Positions 53,560 to 64,000 of a DNA stretch of 64,000 bases are shown here, in pieces. The position numbers and the translations under genes were made by a program. Position 1 is the first letter of the stretch. Each line of letters opens with the position of its first letter. The notes beneath the pieces were generated by a model. That model ran no database searches and was not told where the DNA came from. It worked only from the letters and a program-made list of their open reading frames with translations. This DNA comes from Rhododendron vialii (lineage: Eukaryota; Streptophyta; Magnoliopsida; Ericales; Ericaceae). The stretch lies in contig NC_080568.1 of NCBI RefSeq assembly GCF_030253575.1, forward strand, positions 4,022,501 to 4,086,500, in the 5' to 3' direction.

Positions 53560-55700
53560 TTATGCAGTCGCAAAATTAGTTTTACAAATGTCATCCATAA
53601 TTCATTATTGTGATTATGATCTAAAATCTAAGATTCACTATACAAATTTCATGGTTTAGACAAAAATTTGCTCCAAGATAAAGTAACATAATTTGCTTGC
53701 TTATGTGCGTGGCGGGACCGCGACGTGAAAACGCCTTTGAAAGAAATCCCAAACTACTCAAATACGTGAGGGTGAGGATTGAAAACACGAGCTCAATGCA
53801 AATATTGGGAACTTTTTTTTTTTTTGATCATCCAATAGTTGGAACTTGAGCACATGACATTTTGAAATATTACGTTTTGAAATATTACATGAAAAGTGAT
53901 AAAACATGAAAAGTGATAAAAAAAAAAAAAAAAAAAAGGAAACACCCCACATAAATTTCTTCGATTTTGGGCTGGGAACAATTTGGGCTTGGTTTACAAG
54001 GCTTCCAATCCCAACTCCCAAGCAAAAAATGGGCTGTGTCTTGGATTTCGTAGAATGAGAGTGAACTTATCATCTCAGTTCTCTCTCTCCCCGCTTCCGT
54101 CCCTCCCTTTGCAAGCCCAAAAACCCTAGATGTTTTTTTATTTATCGTTTTCTTGGTGGCAATTGAATCAAACCCACTTCAATAATGCATTCAAGCTTCT
54201 TTCTTTGTTCTTCTTTTGTTCTGCTGTTGAACCACTTTCGGTAATTTAGCTTGGCAAAAATCAGCTGCAGAAGGTCGAAACCCTCTTTCAGGTAAAGAAA
54301 CAAACCCCTCCCATGCATGACCTTCATTTTCTTCAAAATAATCTGTCTCGCCTCCACGAAATTGGTTTTTTTGTGTGTGTGGTTAATTTGTTCATTTTCT
54401 TTTTGGTGATATTCCCAAATCGTGCTTATACGAGGAACACAGGTCATCTGGTATATGAGTTAACATTTTTCATTACTGTCCAGAAGATTTTAATTGGGAC
54501 TATTTTCAGCTGATATTTTTATTTTACATTTTTTTTACAAGATTTGTCATTGGAGCTCCACAGTTGGCGAGTGTACTATTTTAGACATTGTAAATGAACT
54601 CATCAACATGTTTTTCATGGTAGTTATGAATTTTTCTTATGGGATTATTGTTAGAAGGATTCTGTGACAATTTATGGTGGATTTGCAGTTAATATTGCAA
54701 GTAACTGCAAGTGTTACGTATAGATTTACTTGGTGGTTTTATACACAGGGAATATTCTTTTCATTTTCTTGTATTTAGATTCGAATACAAGGTTACTTTG
54801 CCTTGAAATGCAAAAGAGGTGAGCTGAGCCGAGTAGCGAGGTTTTCAAGTTTGGCTTGAAAACTTAAAAGAGTTTCAAAAAGTGTTAAGCTTTACTTGTT
54901 TGTCATTTGGAGTCAATGTCAAACGAGCTTGACAAGCAGAACACAAGTAGGGCTTGAATATTTGGTTATGACCTTAAAATTCTATACCTTACCATGGTCC
55001 GTTTTTTCTATTCTTTACCATAGGGATTTCTTTATTGTCGCTGATTGACAACTTTGGATCCTAGTTGACCATCTGGCCATCAGCCATCACGCTGTCTTCT
55101 ACAAGTTGGCGGCAACTCTGCATTAATCCTTATGTTAATTTTATCCTGTATACAAAGAGAACGTTTAGAACTGGTTATTTTCAAGCCTTTGGTATGTTGC
55201 ACACTTGCACACAATGTAATATGTTGTGCTTTTGCAGGAAAAAGAAAAAAGGAGTATTTAGCTTAGTTTGGAAATTGGTCCTTTTCTCAGAGGAAAGTTT
55301 CATAACCTGTTATTCTCTATGATAATTGACATCAACTTGAATGATTTGTTTGTTTTGCTGGCAGTAGTAATAGAACCTGGGCCAGGCTTCTGGCTGGAGA
55401 AGCACCTGTAATCTTTAGAAATTCTGATTGAAAAGGTAAAAGAAACCGAAAAATGTATGCTGCTTGGGTAATAAACTAAGCCTTGTGTCACAATTAAATG
55501 GGGCTGGCTCCATAGGAGTTTAACCATTATGTATGCATTTAGTATGCTCATCCATATTCTGCTGTTTTAACCCTCTCTTTGTTTTCCCTTTCTAATAATC
55601 TCCTTGCCCTGACTTGTAAAGCTTATCTATGAAACAGTGTGTGCCTTTGTAGAATCCTTCAGCCAACCAAAATTGCAGTCGATAGCCCCAGAGCTTAGCA
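53560..55700 (+). other. Upstream region and probable 5' leader of the YqaJ gene
   Basis: A pyrimidine-rich leader-like segment (54070-54130, ctctctctccccgcttcc) and candidate intron borders (caggtaaag near 54290) suggest a spliced 5' untranslated region, but exon ends cannot be fixed. No coding frame is convincing. Poly-A tract at 53920-53938. Confidence 0.35.
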
Positions 55701-56633
55701 ATGACCAATGTCTGCATCACTAGAGTCAGTTGCATTCACCATACGGCAGCAAATCCACTTCCCAAGAAAAAGTTGTGTCAAAGTGGAATGTTCAGGACTT
55801 TTTCAACCTGTGCAACACAAATGATTTTCCGAAGTGCCCCTCTGATCATCCGCCCTCCCACAGCATTAATATTGGCTGCCCGTCTCACCCCGTCTGATGC
55901 TCCACAACGCTCTGAAGAATGGTTTGCCCTCCGTCGAGACAAGCTGACTACAAGCACCTTCAGCACTGCTCTTGGCTTCTGGAAAGGAAGTCGAAGGTAT
56001 GAACTTTGGCATGAGAAAGTGTTTGCGTCAACTTTACCATTTACGGAAGCTTCAAAGAGTGCAATGCAGTGGGGTGTACTCAATGAAGCAGTAGCTGTGG
56101 ATAAGTATAAAAGCATCACTGGTCGCGATGTAGGCTCTCTAGGGTTTGCAACGCATGCAGAGGATCGATTTGATTGGATAGGTGCCTCTCCAGATGGTCT
56201 TCTTGGATGTTTTCCAGGAGGTGGGATTTTAGAAGTTAAGTGCCCATATAATAAAGGGAAGCCTGAGATGGGTTTACCTTGGTCAACTATGCCATTCTAT
56301 TACATGCCTCAAGTGCAGGGTCAAATGGAGATAATGGACAGAGATTGGGTTGATTTGTATTGTTGGACACCAAACGGAAGCACGATATTTCGGGTGTGTA
56401 GAGACCGTGATTATTGGCGATTGATTCATGGGATTTTACGCGAGTTTTGGTGGGAAAATGTGGTTCCTGCCCGGGAAGCTTTGCTGCTAGGGATTGAGGA
56501 GGAAGTTGGATCATACAAACCGGAGTCAACACACAAACAGACCGGATTGGCAATTTCTGTGAGTATAAAGTTGGCCAGTGAGTCAAAATTATTGTGCAGG
56601 GAGATTGCTGGTCACATCGAATTTTACAGGTGA
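55701..56633 (+). CDS. YqaJ/lambda-exonuclease-fold protein, possibly organellar
   Basis: A single 310-aa exon frame. From about residue 69 it has the YqaJ (viral recombinase) domain of the restriction-endonuclease-like fold: RSEEWFALRRDK (70-81), WGVLNE with Glu129, GASPDG with Asp165, LEVKCP with Glu178 and Lys180, then QVQGQME (204-210). These match the metal-binding D...E-x-K exonuclease core of the family. Residues 1-60 are rich in Ser, Thr, Arg and hydrophobics with few acids, compatible with a mitochondrial or plastid presequence; Met30 (MFRTFSTC) is an alternative start. Plants keep one or two such nuclear genes of unknown function; DNA repair or organelle DNA processing is inferred only. 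The end (KLLCREIAGHIEFYR) looks natural. Confidence 0.85.
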   Translation: MTNVCITRVSCIHHTAANPLPKKKLCQSGMFRTFSTCATQMIFRSAPLIIRPPTALILAARLTPSDAPQRSEEWFALRRDKLTTSTFSTALGFWKGSRRYELWHEKVFASTLPFTEASKSAMQWGVLNEAVAVDKYKSITGRDVGSLGFATHAEDRFDWIGASPDGLLGCFPGGGILEVKCPYNKGKPEMGLPWSTMPFYYMPQVQGQMEIMDRDWVDLYCWTPNGSTIFRVCRDRDYWRLIHGILREFWWENVVPAREALLLGIEEEVGSYKPESTHKQTGLAISVSIKLASESKLLCREIAGHIEFYR

Positions 56634-58293
56634 TGGGCATTGGACTGGAAGGATCAGTGAGCTGCACTTTGTTTTGGGTTTGTGATCTATTGGCTCTAAT
56701 TGTATGTGTTTGTTCGCTACTCAGATCACATTTCATATCTAAGATATTCCTAATTCCGATTGATTCCATGCTGCAACCTCCTTGATATTTTATAACTATT
56801 TTCATTATCGTGCTCAAAATTTATTCTAACAGGGTATATCCTATATACTTCACAAACAACATTTTCTTACGAATTTGTTTCCACAAATTGATTCACACAG
56901 CAATGAAGCCATGGAATTTATAACAGGGCCTCTCAAATTGAATGGTAGCCTCGAGATTTGAAATGTGGAAACTTTGATTAAATGATGAGAACAACTCAAT
57001 TGCCGCATCAGTTTGTCAACTAAGGTTCTAGTTCTACGAAATGTTTGGTTGTATAGGATTACTCTTCCAGATGCAAGTATCTTACCACATAAAATGGTAG
57101 GATTAAAATTTTGTTGTCTCATTTTGTCGACATTGAGAACCATTTTATTAGGTTTAGCTATGCCATTTTATTTCTTTTTATGATGCATGCTATGCTAATC
57201 AGTATTTGCACTGTTAATAGAAATAAGAAATGCTTGCGAAATTAGATTGTACTCTCAAATGCTCATTTATTGTGCAGTTTATACTCCTTGGTCTAAGCTA
57301 TATTAGAAATTTGGTGCAACTTATGTGTATGGCATGAATGGCTATATGACATTGTAAACTCTACTTGCTGAGATATCAATGAAATATAAATGTTCATATT
57401 ATGTAACACAAAGTACATTCAAGTTTGAATAGCTTCTGAACATTTTCGGAACGGAGCTTTTGGAAGTACATAAATAGTCTTTGGAAGAGTATCTGGAATC
57501 ATGATTTAAATAGGCTGATTTGTTGGAGTTGGCCAGTATTTGACCAATTACGATTGTTTAGTTTCTTATCGCTAAGAATACCCCTAGTGGGAAATAAGAC
57601 ATGTTCCCGCAGTTCTTGGTCTGTGAAAGCGCTTTGGTGAATGCTTAATATTCTTACCCTTGAGGCCGAACCTAAAACTGTGCTCTCGAGAGATGTCTGT
57701 GAATGACAGAAATACGATAGGAAAGAAAAATGAATTCAGCTTTTGTCACTAAGCTCTCCCTGTCCTTTCCCTTTCCCTTTCCCTTTCCTTTTACTCCACA
57801 AATAAAGTAGTATTTTAAAGTACCATATTCGAGAGGAGAGAAACTTATTTACGGAGCGGCGTAATCACAGCCACCCCTTCGCGCAATCAATGATTGAGAT
57901 TCGTTTTCAATTTCGACCGGTCACAATTGGTTTTCAATCTGGACCGTCCAAAAACACTTTGGATGTGCACGATTGGGCTCCGCAAATCCTTCTTCTTTAC
58001 GGAAAGCTCCGTAAAGAAGTTTTTCTGCTTCGAGAATCTTGAAACTGGACCTACCACTACCGTTGCCTTGGAAGTTGGAAGCCATGTTGACCAAGTAAAA
58101 AACAGTTATATTAGTAGATATAGTTGGCTTCCAAAAATAACTAACTCAACCTAATCCCTCCATCAAATAACAGGCAATGACTAACTTTAAGACTTGAGAT
58201 AATAAGACCCTGAGAGGAAGCAATCGACCATTGAATCAAATTTCTTCTGTTCCTCTCTCTAATTCTCTCCAGAGAAAGAAGAGAGGAGAAAAG
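56634..58293. other. Intergenic between YqaJ gene and small gene
   Basis: 3' flank of the YqaJ gene, then AT-rich DNA. A foldback remnant spans about 57851-58018: 'tacggagcggcg' at the left and 'ctccgtaaagaag' at the right, with 'ggaccgtccaaaaacactttgg' inside. The last 100 bp carry a CT-rich leader for the next gene. No other gene seen. Confidence 0.4.
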
Positions 58294-58470
58294 ATGGATA
58301 TATTTGTCAATTCCAATGGCTTGTCCTGGGCAGATCAATGGGACCCTGAGCCTCTGCCACCTTTGTCCTCTGAAAATGATAAGAAAGAGAAGGATGGCAA
58401 GAAGAAGTCTGGGAAGAAGAAATTGAGTCTCAAATGGATGAAGGATCTGTGCAAGAAATCTCGGAAATGA
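58294..58470 (+). CDS. Small basic plant protein, 58 aa
   Basis: A single-exon frame: MDIFVNSNGLSWADQWD, then a Pro-rich turn (PEPLPPLSS), then a Lys-rich stretch (KKEKDGKKKSGKKK), ending in LSLKWMKDLCKKSRK. I chose Met58294 because the N-terminal motif begins there and the in-frame sequence upstream is leader-like. Short proteins of this layout (FVNSNGLSWADQWD start and KWMK-LCKK-x-K end) recur in plants from memory, function unknown to me. The Lys clusters could serve nuclear targeting. A purine-rich leader precedes it and an ordinary AT-rich 3' flank follows. Confidence 0.7.
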   Translation: MDIFVNSNGLSWADQWDPEPLPPLSSENDKKEKDGKKKSGKKKLSLKWMKDLCKKSRK

Positions 58471-59559
58471 TCATGAATTTCGTCGTCATTAACTATCCGT
58501 TTTTATGACTGCATGAATCGTCTTTATTTCACTTGTATTCTTTGACATTGATAATGGTGGTGTACCAAAATTTTCATGGACCTCATTCTTTTGTATGGAA
58601 CAGGTGATATGGGTATTCAAGGATTTAAGGCTAAAATTCTCCTTCAATTTAGTCCTATGGTTTTATCTATTGTGTTGTAAACCTGGTAGATGATTGTGTT
58701 GAAATGATATCTTTTGATTTTTTCTTATATTACTTATTTTCGTCATGTGAATACAAAATGGATTCCTACTCGTAAGAATTCTGATTTCCTTCGTGTTTGG
58801 CCTGCGTTTCCCTCTTCATTAAGCACAAAACACGGATCGATTTGATAATTGATTATTGAATTGAAATTGAGACGGGTTCGAATGCGTTGACTTCATGAAT
58901 TAGCGGTATGTGATCTTGCGGTTCAAGCATTGAGGGGAAACTTTAAGAAATGGGTTTCCTTGTTGCATGGTTCATATTCATCCTCTTCACGCAACAGTTC
59001 ATAATGTCCTTGATATTGACGGATCAAAGGCAATATCAGGTCCAAATTTGCCAACATGTCACAAGTTCCTGAGAAACTATGACATTGCAACATGAATTTG
59101 TGTGGATCCCATGTGGAATATCCTTAACTGACAGAAATTGGATTCTTGCAGTTCATTTCTATCTTGTTAGAAAGCAATTTCCTGTGTTCTTGCCACCAAC
59201 TTTCAGGGTCTTTTGGAATAGTTCATTGTGGAATCAATTCTCGTCTGTTCCCATTACCCCTTTTTTTTATCTGTTATTAACCTCTTTTCAACCTGCAATT
59301 CAAGTTGAGTTTTTCATTACTTATCCCGGGCTAGCCAAGGCATGGCAGGACATGTGCTTGCCACCAGGCTAGCCAAGGCAAGACACTGCTTGTGCTCGGC
59401 CAGTTGGCTTCTATGCCTCGTGCTAGCGCATTCTATGGGAGTCTGGTGTTAAGACTTTGATGATGATCGTATGTGGTTATTTGAAGGTCTAGAGGGTCTT
59501 GTAGATGATGATTATTGGCGCGTTACCCGTATGCATATGTTTGACAAGCAAAAAAAACA
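58471..59559. other. Intergenic, nothing recognised
   Basis: 3' flank of the small gene followed by unique-looking DNA. Short repeat 'ggctagccaaggca' occurs twice near 59330 and 59369. No gene supported. Confidence 0.35.
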
Positions 59560-59774
59560 TAGGTTGTAAATGAATCGAGCTCGAGTTATCGACTTGTTTA
59601 GTAAACGAGGCAAGTGGAGCTCGAGCCAAGCTCAAGCTCAAGTATTAGAAACAAGACAAGCTCGAGCTCGACAAAGCTCGACTCGTTAAGACTCGAGCCA
59701 AGCTCAAGCTCAAGTTTTTGAAACAAGCCAAGCTCGAGCTCGACAAAGCTTGGCTTGACTTGTTTACAGCCCTA
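59560..59774. mobile_element. Degenerate hAT MITE relative
   Basis: Ends taggttgtaaa and tttacagcccta, with inner gagctcgag and caagctcaagctcaag repeats, match the MITE at 47357-47771. No target duplication remains, so it is older or damaged. Confidence 0.6.
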
Positions 59775-61229
59775 GCCACAGCTAGTCAAATTGTTATCCC
59801 AGCAGCTCTCCCTTAGAAAATTAATGCAAAACGATATGTGTGATGGTAATTTTGGCATTTAAAATGCATTTGCTGAAGATAATGGTGCCATTCTACCAAG
59901 AAATTACTCACTTCGGGACCAATGGTCCTCTCACACTATTGACACACGATATTAGGTGGGTGTAGAATTATCTGGGACCGCAATTGAATAAATTTTTCTA
60001 GACGTATGATCATTGTAAACTCAGAATCTAAGGTGTGTTTGGAAATTAACGAAAGAGCAATGATCTCTTCGTTAAGTTAGGTTGTTATTTCCCTTCCTTT
60101 TTCTTTAAAACCAAACCAGGAAAAGCAAGGGCGAAACTGAGCAGTTAAAATAGTTTCACCCTACGAATTCAAAAAAAGTACTTATCGAAATCCATTGGAG
60201 CTGATTTCACAGGTCCACATAAAAAATTATTTTAAAACTTATGGGTATTTTTTGTTTTGTAGGACCCGAAGTGAATCCCACAAACGTGCGTTGGATATGT
60301 GCTGTGGACATATGCGGTGAGCCTAGACTTTCTGATGAGTAAAATAGCAATTGATAGTGTTTCATAGACTGGAGAAACTCAAGGCCGGCCATTATTACTG
60401 CAAAATTCATCCACCAAAAGCACGTTCACAAGCAATGCACGTGAATCATGGCACATCGGACGGCGCAAAAAACATCTGTATTTGAGTTGTGTCCGAAGCA
60501 TTGAGTCTCCCAAGTATTTTGGTACTAGAAGAGCATGGGATTTACGAAACATGGAATGAAGTGAATGCTAGAGACGAAAGCATTCCAAAACTCACCTAGG
60601 GCTTCATTCCATTTCAAGATTTACAAACTACTCCATTTCTTGACAACAGAATAAAGAGATGAATTCATACACAAGACTTGATTGCTTACACGAAAAGTTC
60701 TAACTTATGCTTCCAAGTTTCTCATCATCTAGAACATGTGATTGTCATTCAAACAATGTGCAGAAAATCTTATTGCACGACATTTGAAAGGGATACAACA
60801 AGAGACATAAGAGCAGGCAGAGAGACGCCAGTGCGATGCTCTTTCAAAATAGAAAGATAAACATAATAAATCTAACACAGTCGTGCGGTGCAATAGTCTG
60901 GATAAAATCAGATTACATGAACGACATAAAGTAGATGGATTGGCAGTGGACCGAGCCGCGCAGTGGCGGTGCTGTGCTATCCGCCACAAACAATCTCCAG
61001 ACAACCTAGTTGTATGAATAACAGACCAGCAGCATTTCACTCAAAAGGAATAAGCATAACATCCTTTGAGAAGCAAATGGAGACTTGATCAGAAAGAGAG
61101 GCACAAAACATCCACCAACGTTGCATGACCTCTTCTTCTTATCAACAAATTATCCACACATAGAGTCGTTCGAGAGGAGCCCATTAGCGCCTTAGACCCT
61201 TGCCAGGAGCCGATCAGTGCCAAAAGAAG
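59775..61229. other. Intergenic and possible 3' flank of the F-box gene
   Basis: No supported coding frame. The part from about 60600 on lies downstream of the F-box gene and could include its 3' untranslated region. Confidence 0.3.
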
Positions 61230-61790
61230 ACTCGCAGAGACATGTAACACCATTAAAGAGTTATACACAAAAAAAGTGAATTTTTATACCAGATGATTCC
61301 ATCTGCTTTTTCTCTTGAATTTGAACTGAATGTAACTCTCTTCTCCTTTTCTCCCTTCTTTTCTTCACGACCAATAAACCCGAACTAGCCAAAGCAGCCA
61401 CAAAAGTCCATCAAAAGAATCAGCAACTGACGGCCACAGAACCAAGAAGCATTGCCGAGAGAAAAAGAGAGAACATAATCCTTAAAGAAGACCTCAGAGA
61501 CTTGCAGAGAAGTCGTGACATTTGAAGCTTCACCAGGAACATGTAACACCACAAAGAGTGACCCATATAAAAGTTTTAGTACTAGATCCCGTCTACTTTT
61601 TCCTTTAATTTTACTTCATTTTTTTCCTGCCTTTTCTCTTTTCTTTTCTCCACAAACAATGAACCCCAACTAGCCAAAGCGGCCACAAGAGTCCATAGAA
61701 AGGACCAACCAACAAAGACACTACAGAATCAAGAGGCAACAATGAGACAAAAAGAGACGATAATCTCAAACAGCTGCCTAACATCTTCTC
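61230..61790 (-). repeat. Imperfect tandem duplication downstream of the F-box gene
   Basis: Two units of about 285 bp share 'catgtaacacca...aaagag', 'gtctactttttc...tttcttttc', 'aactagccaaagc' (61384 and 61668) and 'gccacaa-agtccat'. They lie in the 3' untranslated or 3' intron region of the F-box gene; a donor-like ccaggtatct on the minus strand near 61800 hints at a 3'-UTR intron. Confidence 0.65.
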
Positions 61791-61849
61791 AGGAGATACC
61801 TGGATAGCTCCCATAGTGCAAAAGCCACTAACTGCAGCAATATCGTCCT

Positions 61850-64000
61850 CTAGCCATGAAAACAGGAGGTATAACTCAGGTCCTGGAGCCCACCATTTTT
61901 AGGAAGACCATCCTTTCCATCTTGCCTATCCGGGGACTTGGGTAACTGCTTACAACAATCTGAACAAAGCCACTCCAGACAAAAAGTTTCTTCATACTCA
62001 TTGTCGTTGATGCAGCAACCACACTGAACACACCGCGGTATGCAAAGCCTACATGCCCGACACTTTTGAGCGACATCCCTTCCTCTCTCTTGACAACCCT
62101 CGGCTGGGCAATCATAGACAAGCTTCAGTTTCTGGCATCTTGGGCATGTTTCAATATCGATTGCCCGCTCATCGTCACACAACAGATAGAGGTTTCCCCG
62201 GTGATAGAAATGGGGCTTGTGATCATTCTGATGAATGTTGTGGATATCAGCACCTAACAACAACTTCAACTGTTCAAAATGCTCATCGGTTACGCCATAT
62301 AGTCCTCCAATTCGGAGGTGTTTTATACCCGGTGTGCCCTTACACTTGAAAGACTTCAGATTATTTACGATGCCCTCAACACTGAGTCTGGTACATCCAG
62401 GAACGCATAGCTGCATGGAAGCAAGAAAACTGTTAGCAGCTCATCACATCTCAAAGCAATTTTACAAACAACATAGAGCATTACATAACCACAGGGGAGA
62501 AAAAAAAAAAAAACGTGTGAGAAATTACATGCACAAATTAAGGGAATCATCCTTGCGAACTTGAAAATGCCAAAACTTCCAATTAACATAGGGCAGTAAA
62601 CTGCAGGTGCACTGGCAGAAATGCTAGAGGGTCTTGTGAAGAATTGCAAGAAGCATGACATCGATTCAACACTCCCAAATAACAGGACAAAACCTACGAT
62701 CCAACCTTCATTGCTGGTTCAACCTTCAAGAGTTTCATAAGAAGGGCAGTACTCAAAGATGATAATTAAATTATGTCACACACCCTCTGTCCCATTTTGG
62801 ACTTTTTATCGTCCCAAATTGTATGTCAATATTGAAAGTTCAAGAACAAAGTCCTATAAAACTTCCCTTTTACCATTCTCTCTTGAATTGAAGTGACTAA
62901 TGCAATATGAGAAGTTTAAATTCGTTAAATGTAACGACTATGTCCCCTAAATAAGTTGGATTTCCCTAATTGAACAAACAAAATGGGATAGAGGGAGTAC
63001 TATTCTGGTCATTAATGTCCGATGGATAGGATCTGATTAATGAATTAGTATTACACCTCCCAAATCCCAATTATTACCAAAATGACATCAACCACTCTAT
63101 GCAATATCCTTTCCAGTTATGCATTTGATGGTACGTTACACGTTCACATATCACAAAAACACTGGTGTAGCCCAAGGTCACCAAATAGTAAGCAAAAGGT
63201 CGCACTTTTTTTACATTTTTCATAACTTGTGGAAGCACTTCGGTAAACTATCAATAGGTCCTATTATGGACCAGAGTCAAACGAATGTTTGCGGAATGGG
63301 AAGTATGATCCAGCCTAAGCAGAAGGACCCAGGCTGAAACAAGATCACCAGAAGATTTAAGCTTGATGAAAAAGTAAGCATCACAGAGACTTAAATTAAG
63401 GACTTCAAGGCCCTGAACAAGCAGATTTTTTGGTTATGGATCACAAATACTGCCAGTAACAATCAAGCCAATAGTCATTGCAACAAAATCAGGCCCAGAG
63501 AGACCAACCAATCAACCACATAAAATATATTCCATGCAGGCAACAAATATAAAATGCATATGAATACTAAAACAGGTTCAAGAACCAATGTGAGAGCTAC
63601 AATTGATAAGATAATGTCTTACTGACCTTGGTCAACCTGGGGTTACTCTCAAGCACACGCTTCAGACCGTCATCAGTGATCCTTTGGCACCCCACCAAGC
63701 TCAAGCACTGCAGGTTACCTTGTGCCCTGCAAGTTAATTGCAAGAGAACATCATCTGTAATTCTCTCATTCAACGGTTGATCAATGTGAATACTCCTCCA
63801 CAAAAGGGTTTCACTTCGAACAGTTGAATGCAAATATTTACAAACTCGGTCCACGGAAAGAAGATCCCTGACACCCAGAAAACCGAGGGCGAAAACCAAA
63901 CCCGCATGAGGAGCTTCACCATCTCCATCGGGACAACTTTGAGCAACCTCGTGACATTGTTGTATTTCCTGGCCAGCAGTACTAGTACTTTCGTCACAAA
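61850..64000 (-). CDS. SKIP14-like: F-box protein SKIP14/RIFP1-like, 3' part
   Basis: Two exons are visible: 64000-63627 (cut by the window) and 62410-61850, joined in phase by a GT-AG intron (donor gtcagtaag). The first gives an F-box-like helix set (ALGFLGVRDLLSVDRVCKYL, then LLWRSIHIDQPL) and leucine-rich repeats (LSLVGCQRITDDGL). The second continues with LRIGGLYGVTDEHF and ends in a Cys-rich zinc-binding region (CPRC, CPAEGC, CRACRLCIPRCVQCGCC, CSDCC). This order is that of plant SKIP14-type proteins, which join SCF ubiquitin ligases via SKP1; Arabidopsis RIFP1 of this type acts in abscisic-acid receptor turnover. Assignment is from recall. The N-terminus lies beyond the window. The intron holds a Stowaway-like MITE. 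Confidence 0.85.
62783..62998. mobile_element. Stowaway-like MITE in F-box gene intron
   Basis: Left end ccctctgtcccattttg and right end caaaatgggatagaggg are inverted, the usual CTCCCTCCGTCCCA-type terminus of Stowaway elements. AT-rich, noncoding. Confidence 0.75.

Noticed and set aside
59079..59372. 97-aa frame downstream of the 58-aa gene
   Set aside because: No motif, surrounded by noncoding DNA; kept out of the gene list.
60729..61040. 103-aa minus-strand frame rich in Cys and Arg
   Set aside because: No recognisable motif, no splice context, and it lies in the 3' flank of the F-box gene. Probably chance.

Overview
The window is nuclear DNA from a eudicot plant. Its genes are split by GT-AG introns (two look GC-AG), a plastid-targeted enzyme carries a transit peptide, and the gaps are full of plant transposons: LINE, tRNA-derived SINEs, solo LTRs, Copia, hAT, Mutator, Tourist and Stowaway elements. 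The species cannot be fixed from sequence alone; an asterid or Ericales-like woody plant is only a guess.

Layout. 1-8 kb: LINE remains and SINEs. 8.2-9.4 kb: a solo LTR. 9.6-9.9 kb (-): a small secreted-peptide gene resembling IDA-like precursors, with a broken relative at 3.5-4.0 kb. 10-18 kb: SINEs, MITEs and a 2.3-kb solo LTR, no convincing gene. 18.5-23.15 kb (+): plastid 3-oxoacyl-ACP reductase (KAR/FabG), 11 exons, 319 aa. 23.05-47.2 kb: a head-to-tail segmental duplication of about 12 kb. Each unit holds the last exon of KAR, a complete 12-exon cytosolic GAPDH gene (-) and a decayed kelch-like gene (-). 49.1-50.8 kb (+): MAD2, 7 exons, 207 aa. 55.7-56.6 kb (+): a YqaJ/lambda-exonuclease-fold protein. 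58.3-58.5 kb (+): a 58-aa basic protein. 61.85-64 kb (-): the 3' part of an F-box gene like SKIP14/RIFP1, cut by the window edge.

The duplication is the centre of interest because each unit serves as the empty-site control for the other. An hAT MITE in GAPDH intron 8 is shared and so predates the duplication. After it, copy 1 gained a 1.19-kb Mutator-like element (9-bp target duplication) and a 1.44-kb solo LTR (5-bp target duplication) in its last intron. Copy 2 gained a rearranged Copia fragment in intron 9, a second Mutator-like element in intron 2 and a Tourist MITE. The Copia fragment has its LTR and gag in opposite orientations, joined through scrambled repeats of the host's own GAPDH exon 9, which resembles template-switching repair. 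Both GAPDH frames are open, but copy 2 has changed residues that are almost invariant in the family, while copy 1 carries a GC splice donor where copy 2 has GT. Both kelch-like copies are broken, mostly by different lesions.

The genes are unrelated housekeeping or regulatory genes (fatty-acid synthesis, glycolysis, spindle checkpoint, ubiquitin ligase) and form no operon or pathway cluster. No defence island or prokaryote-type system is present.
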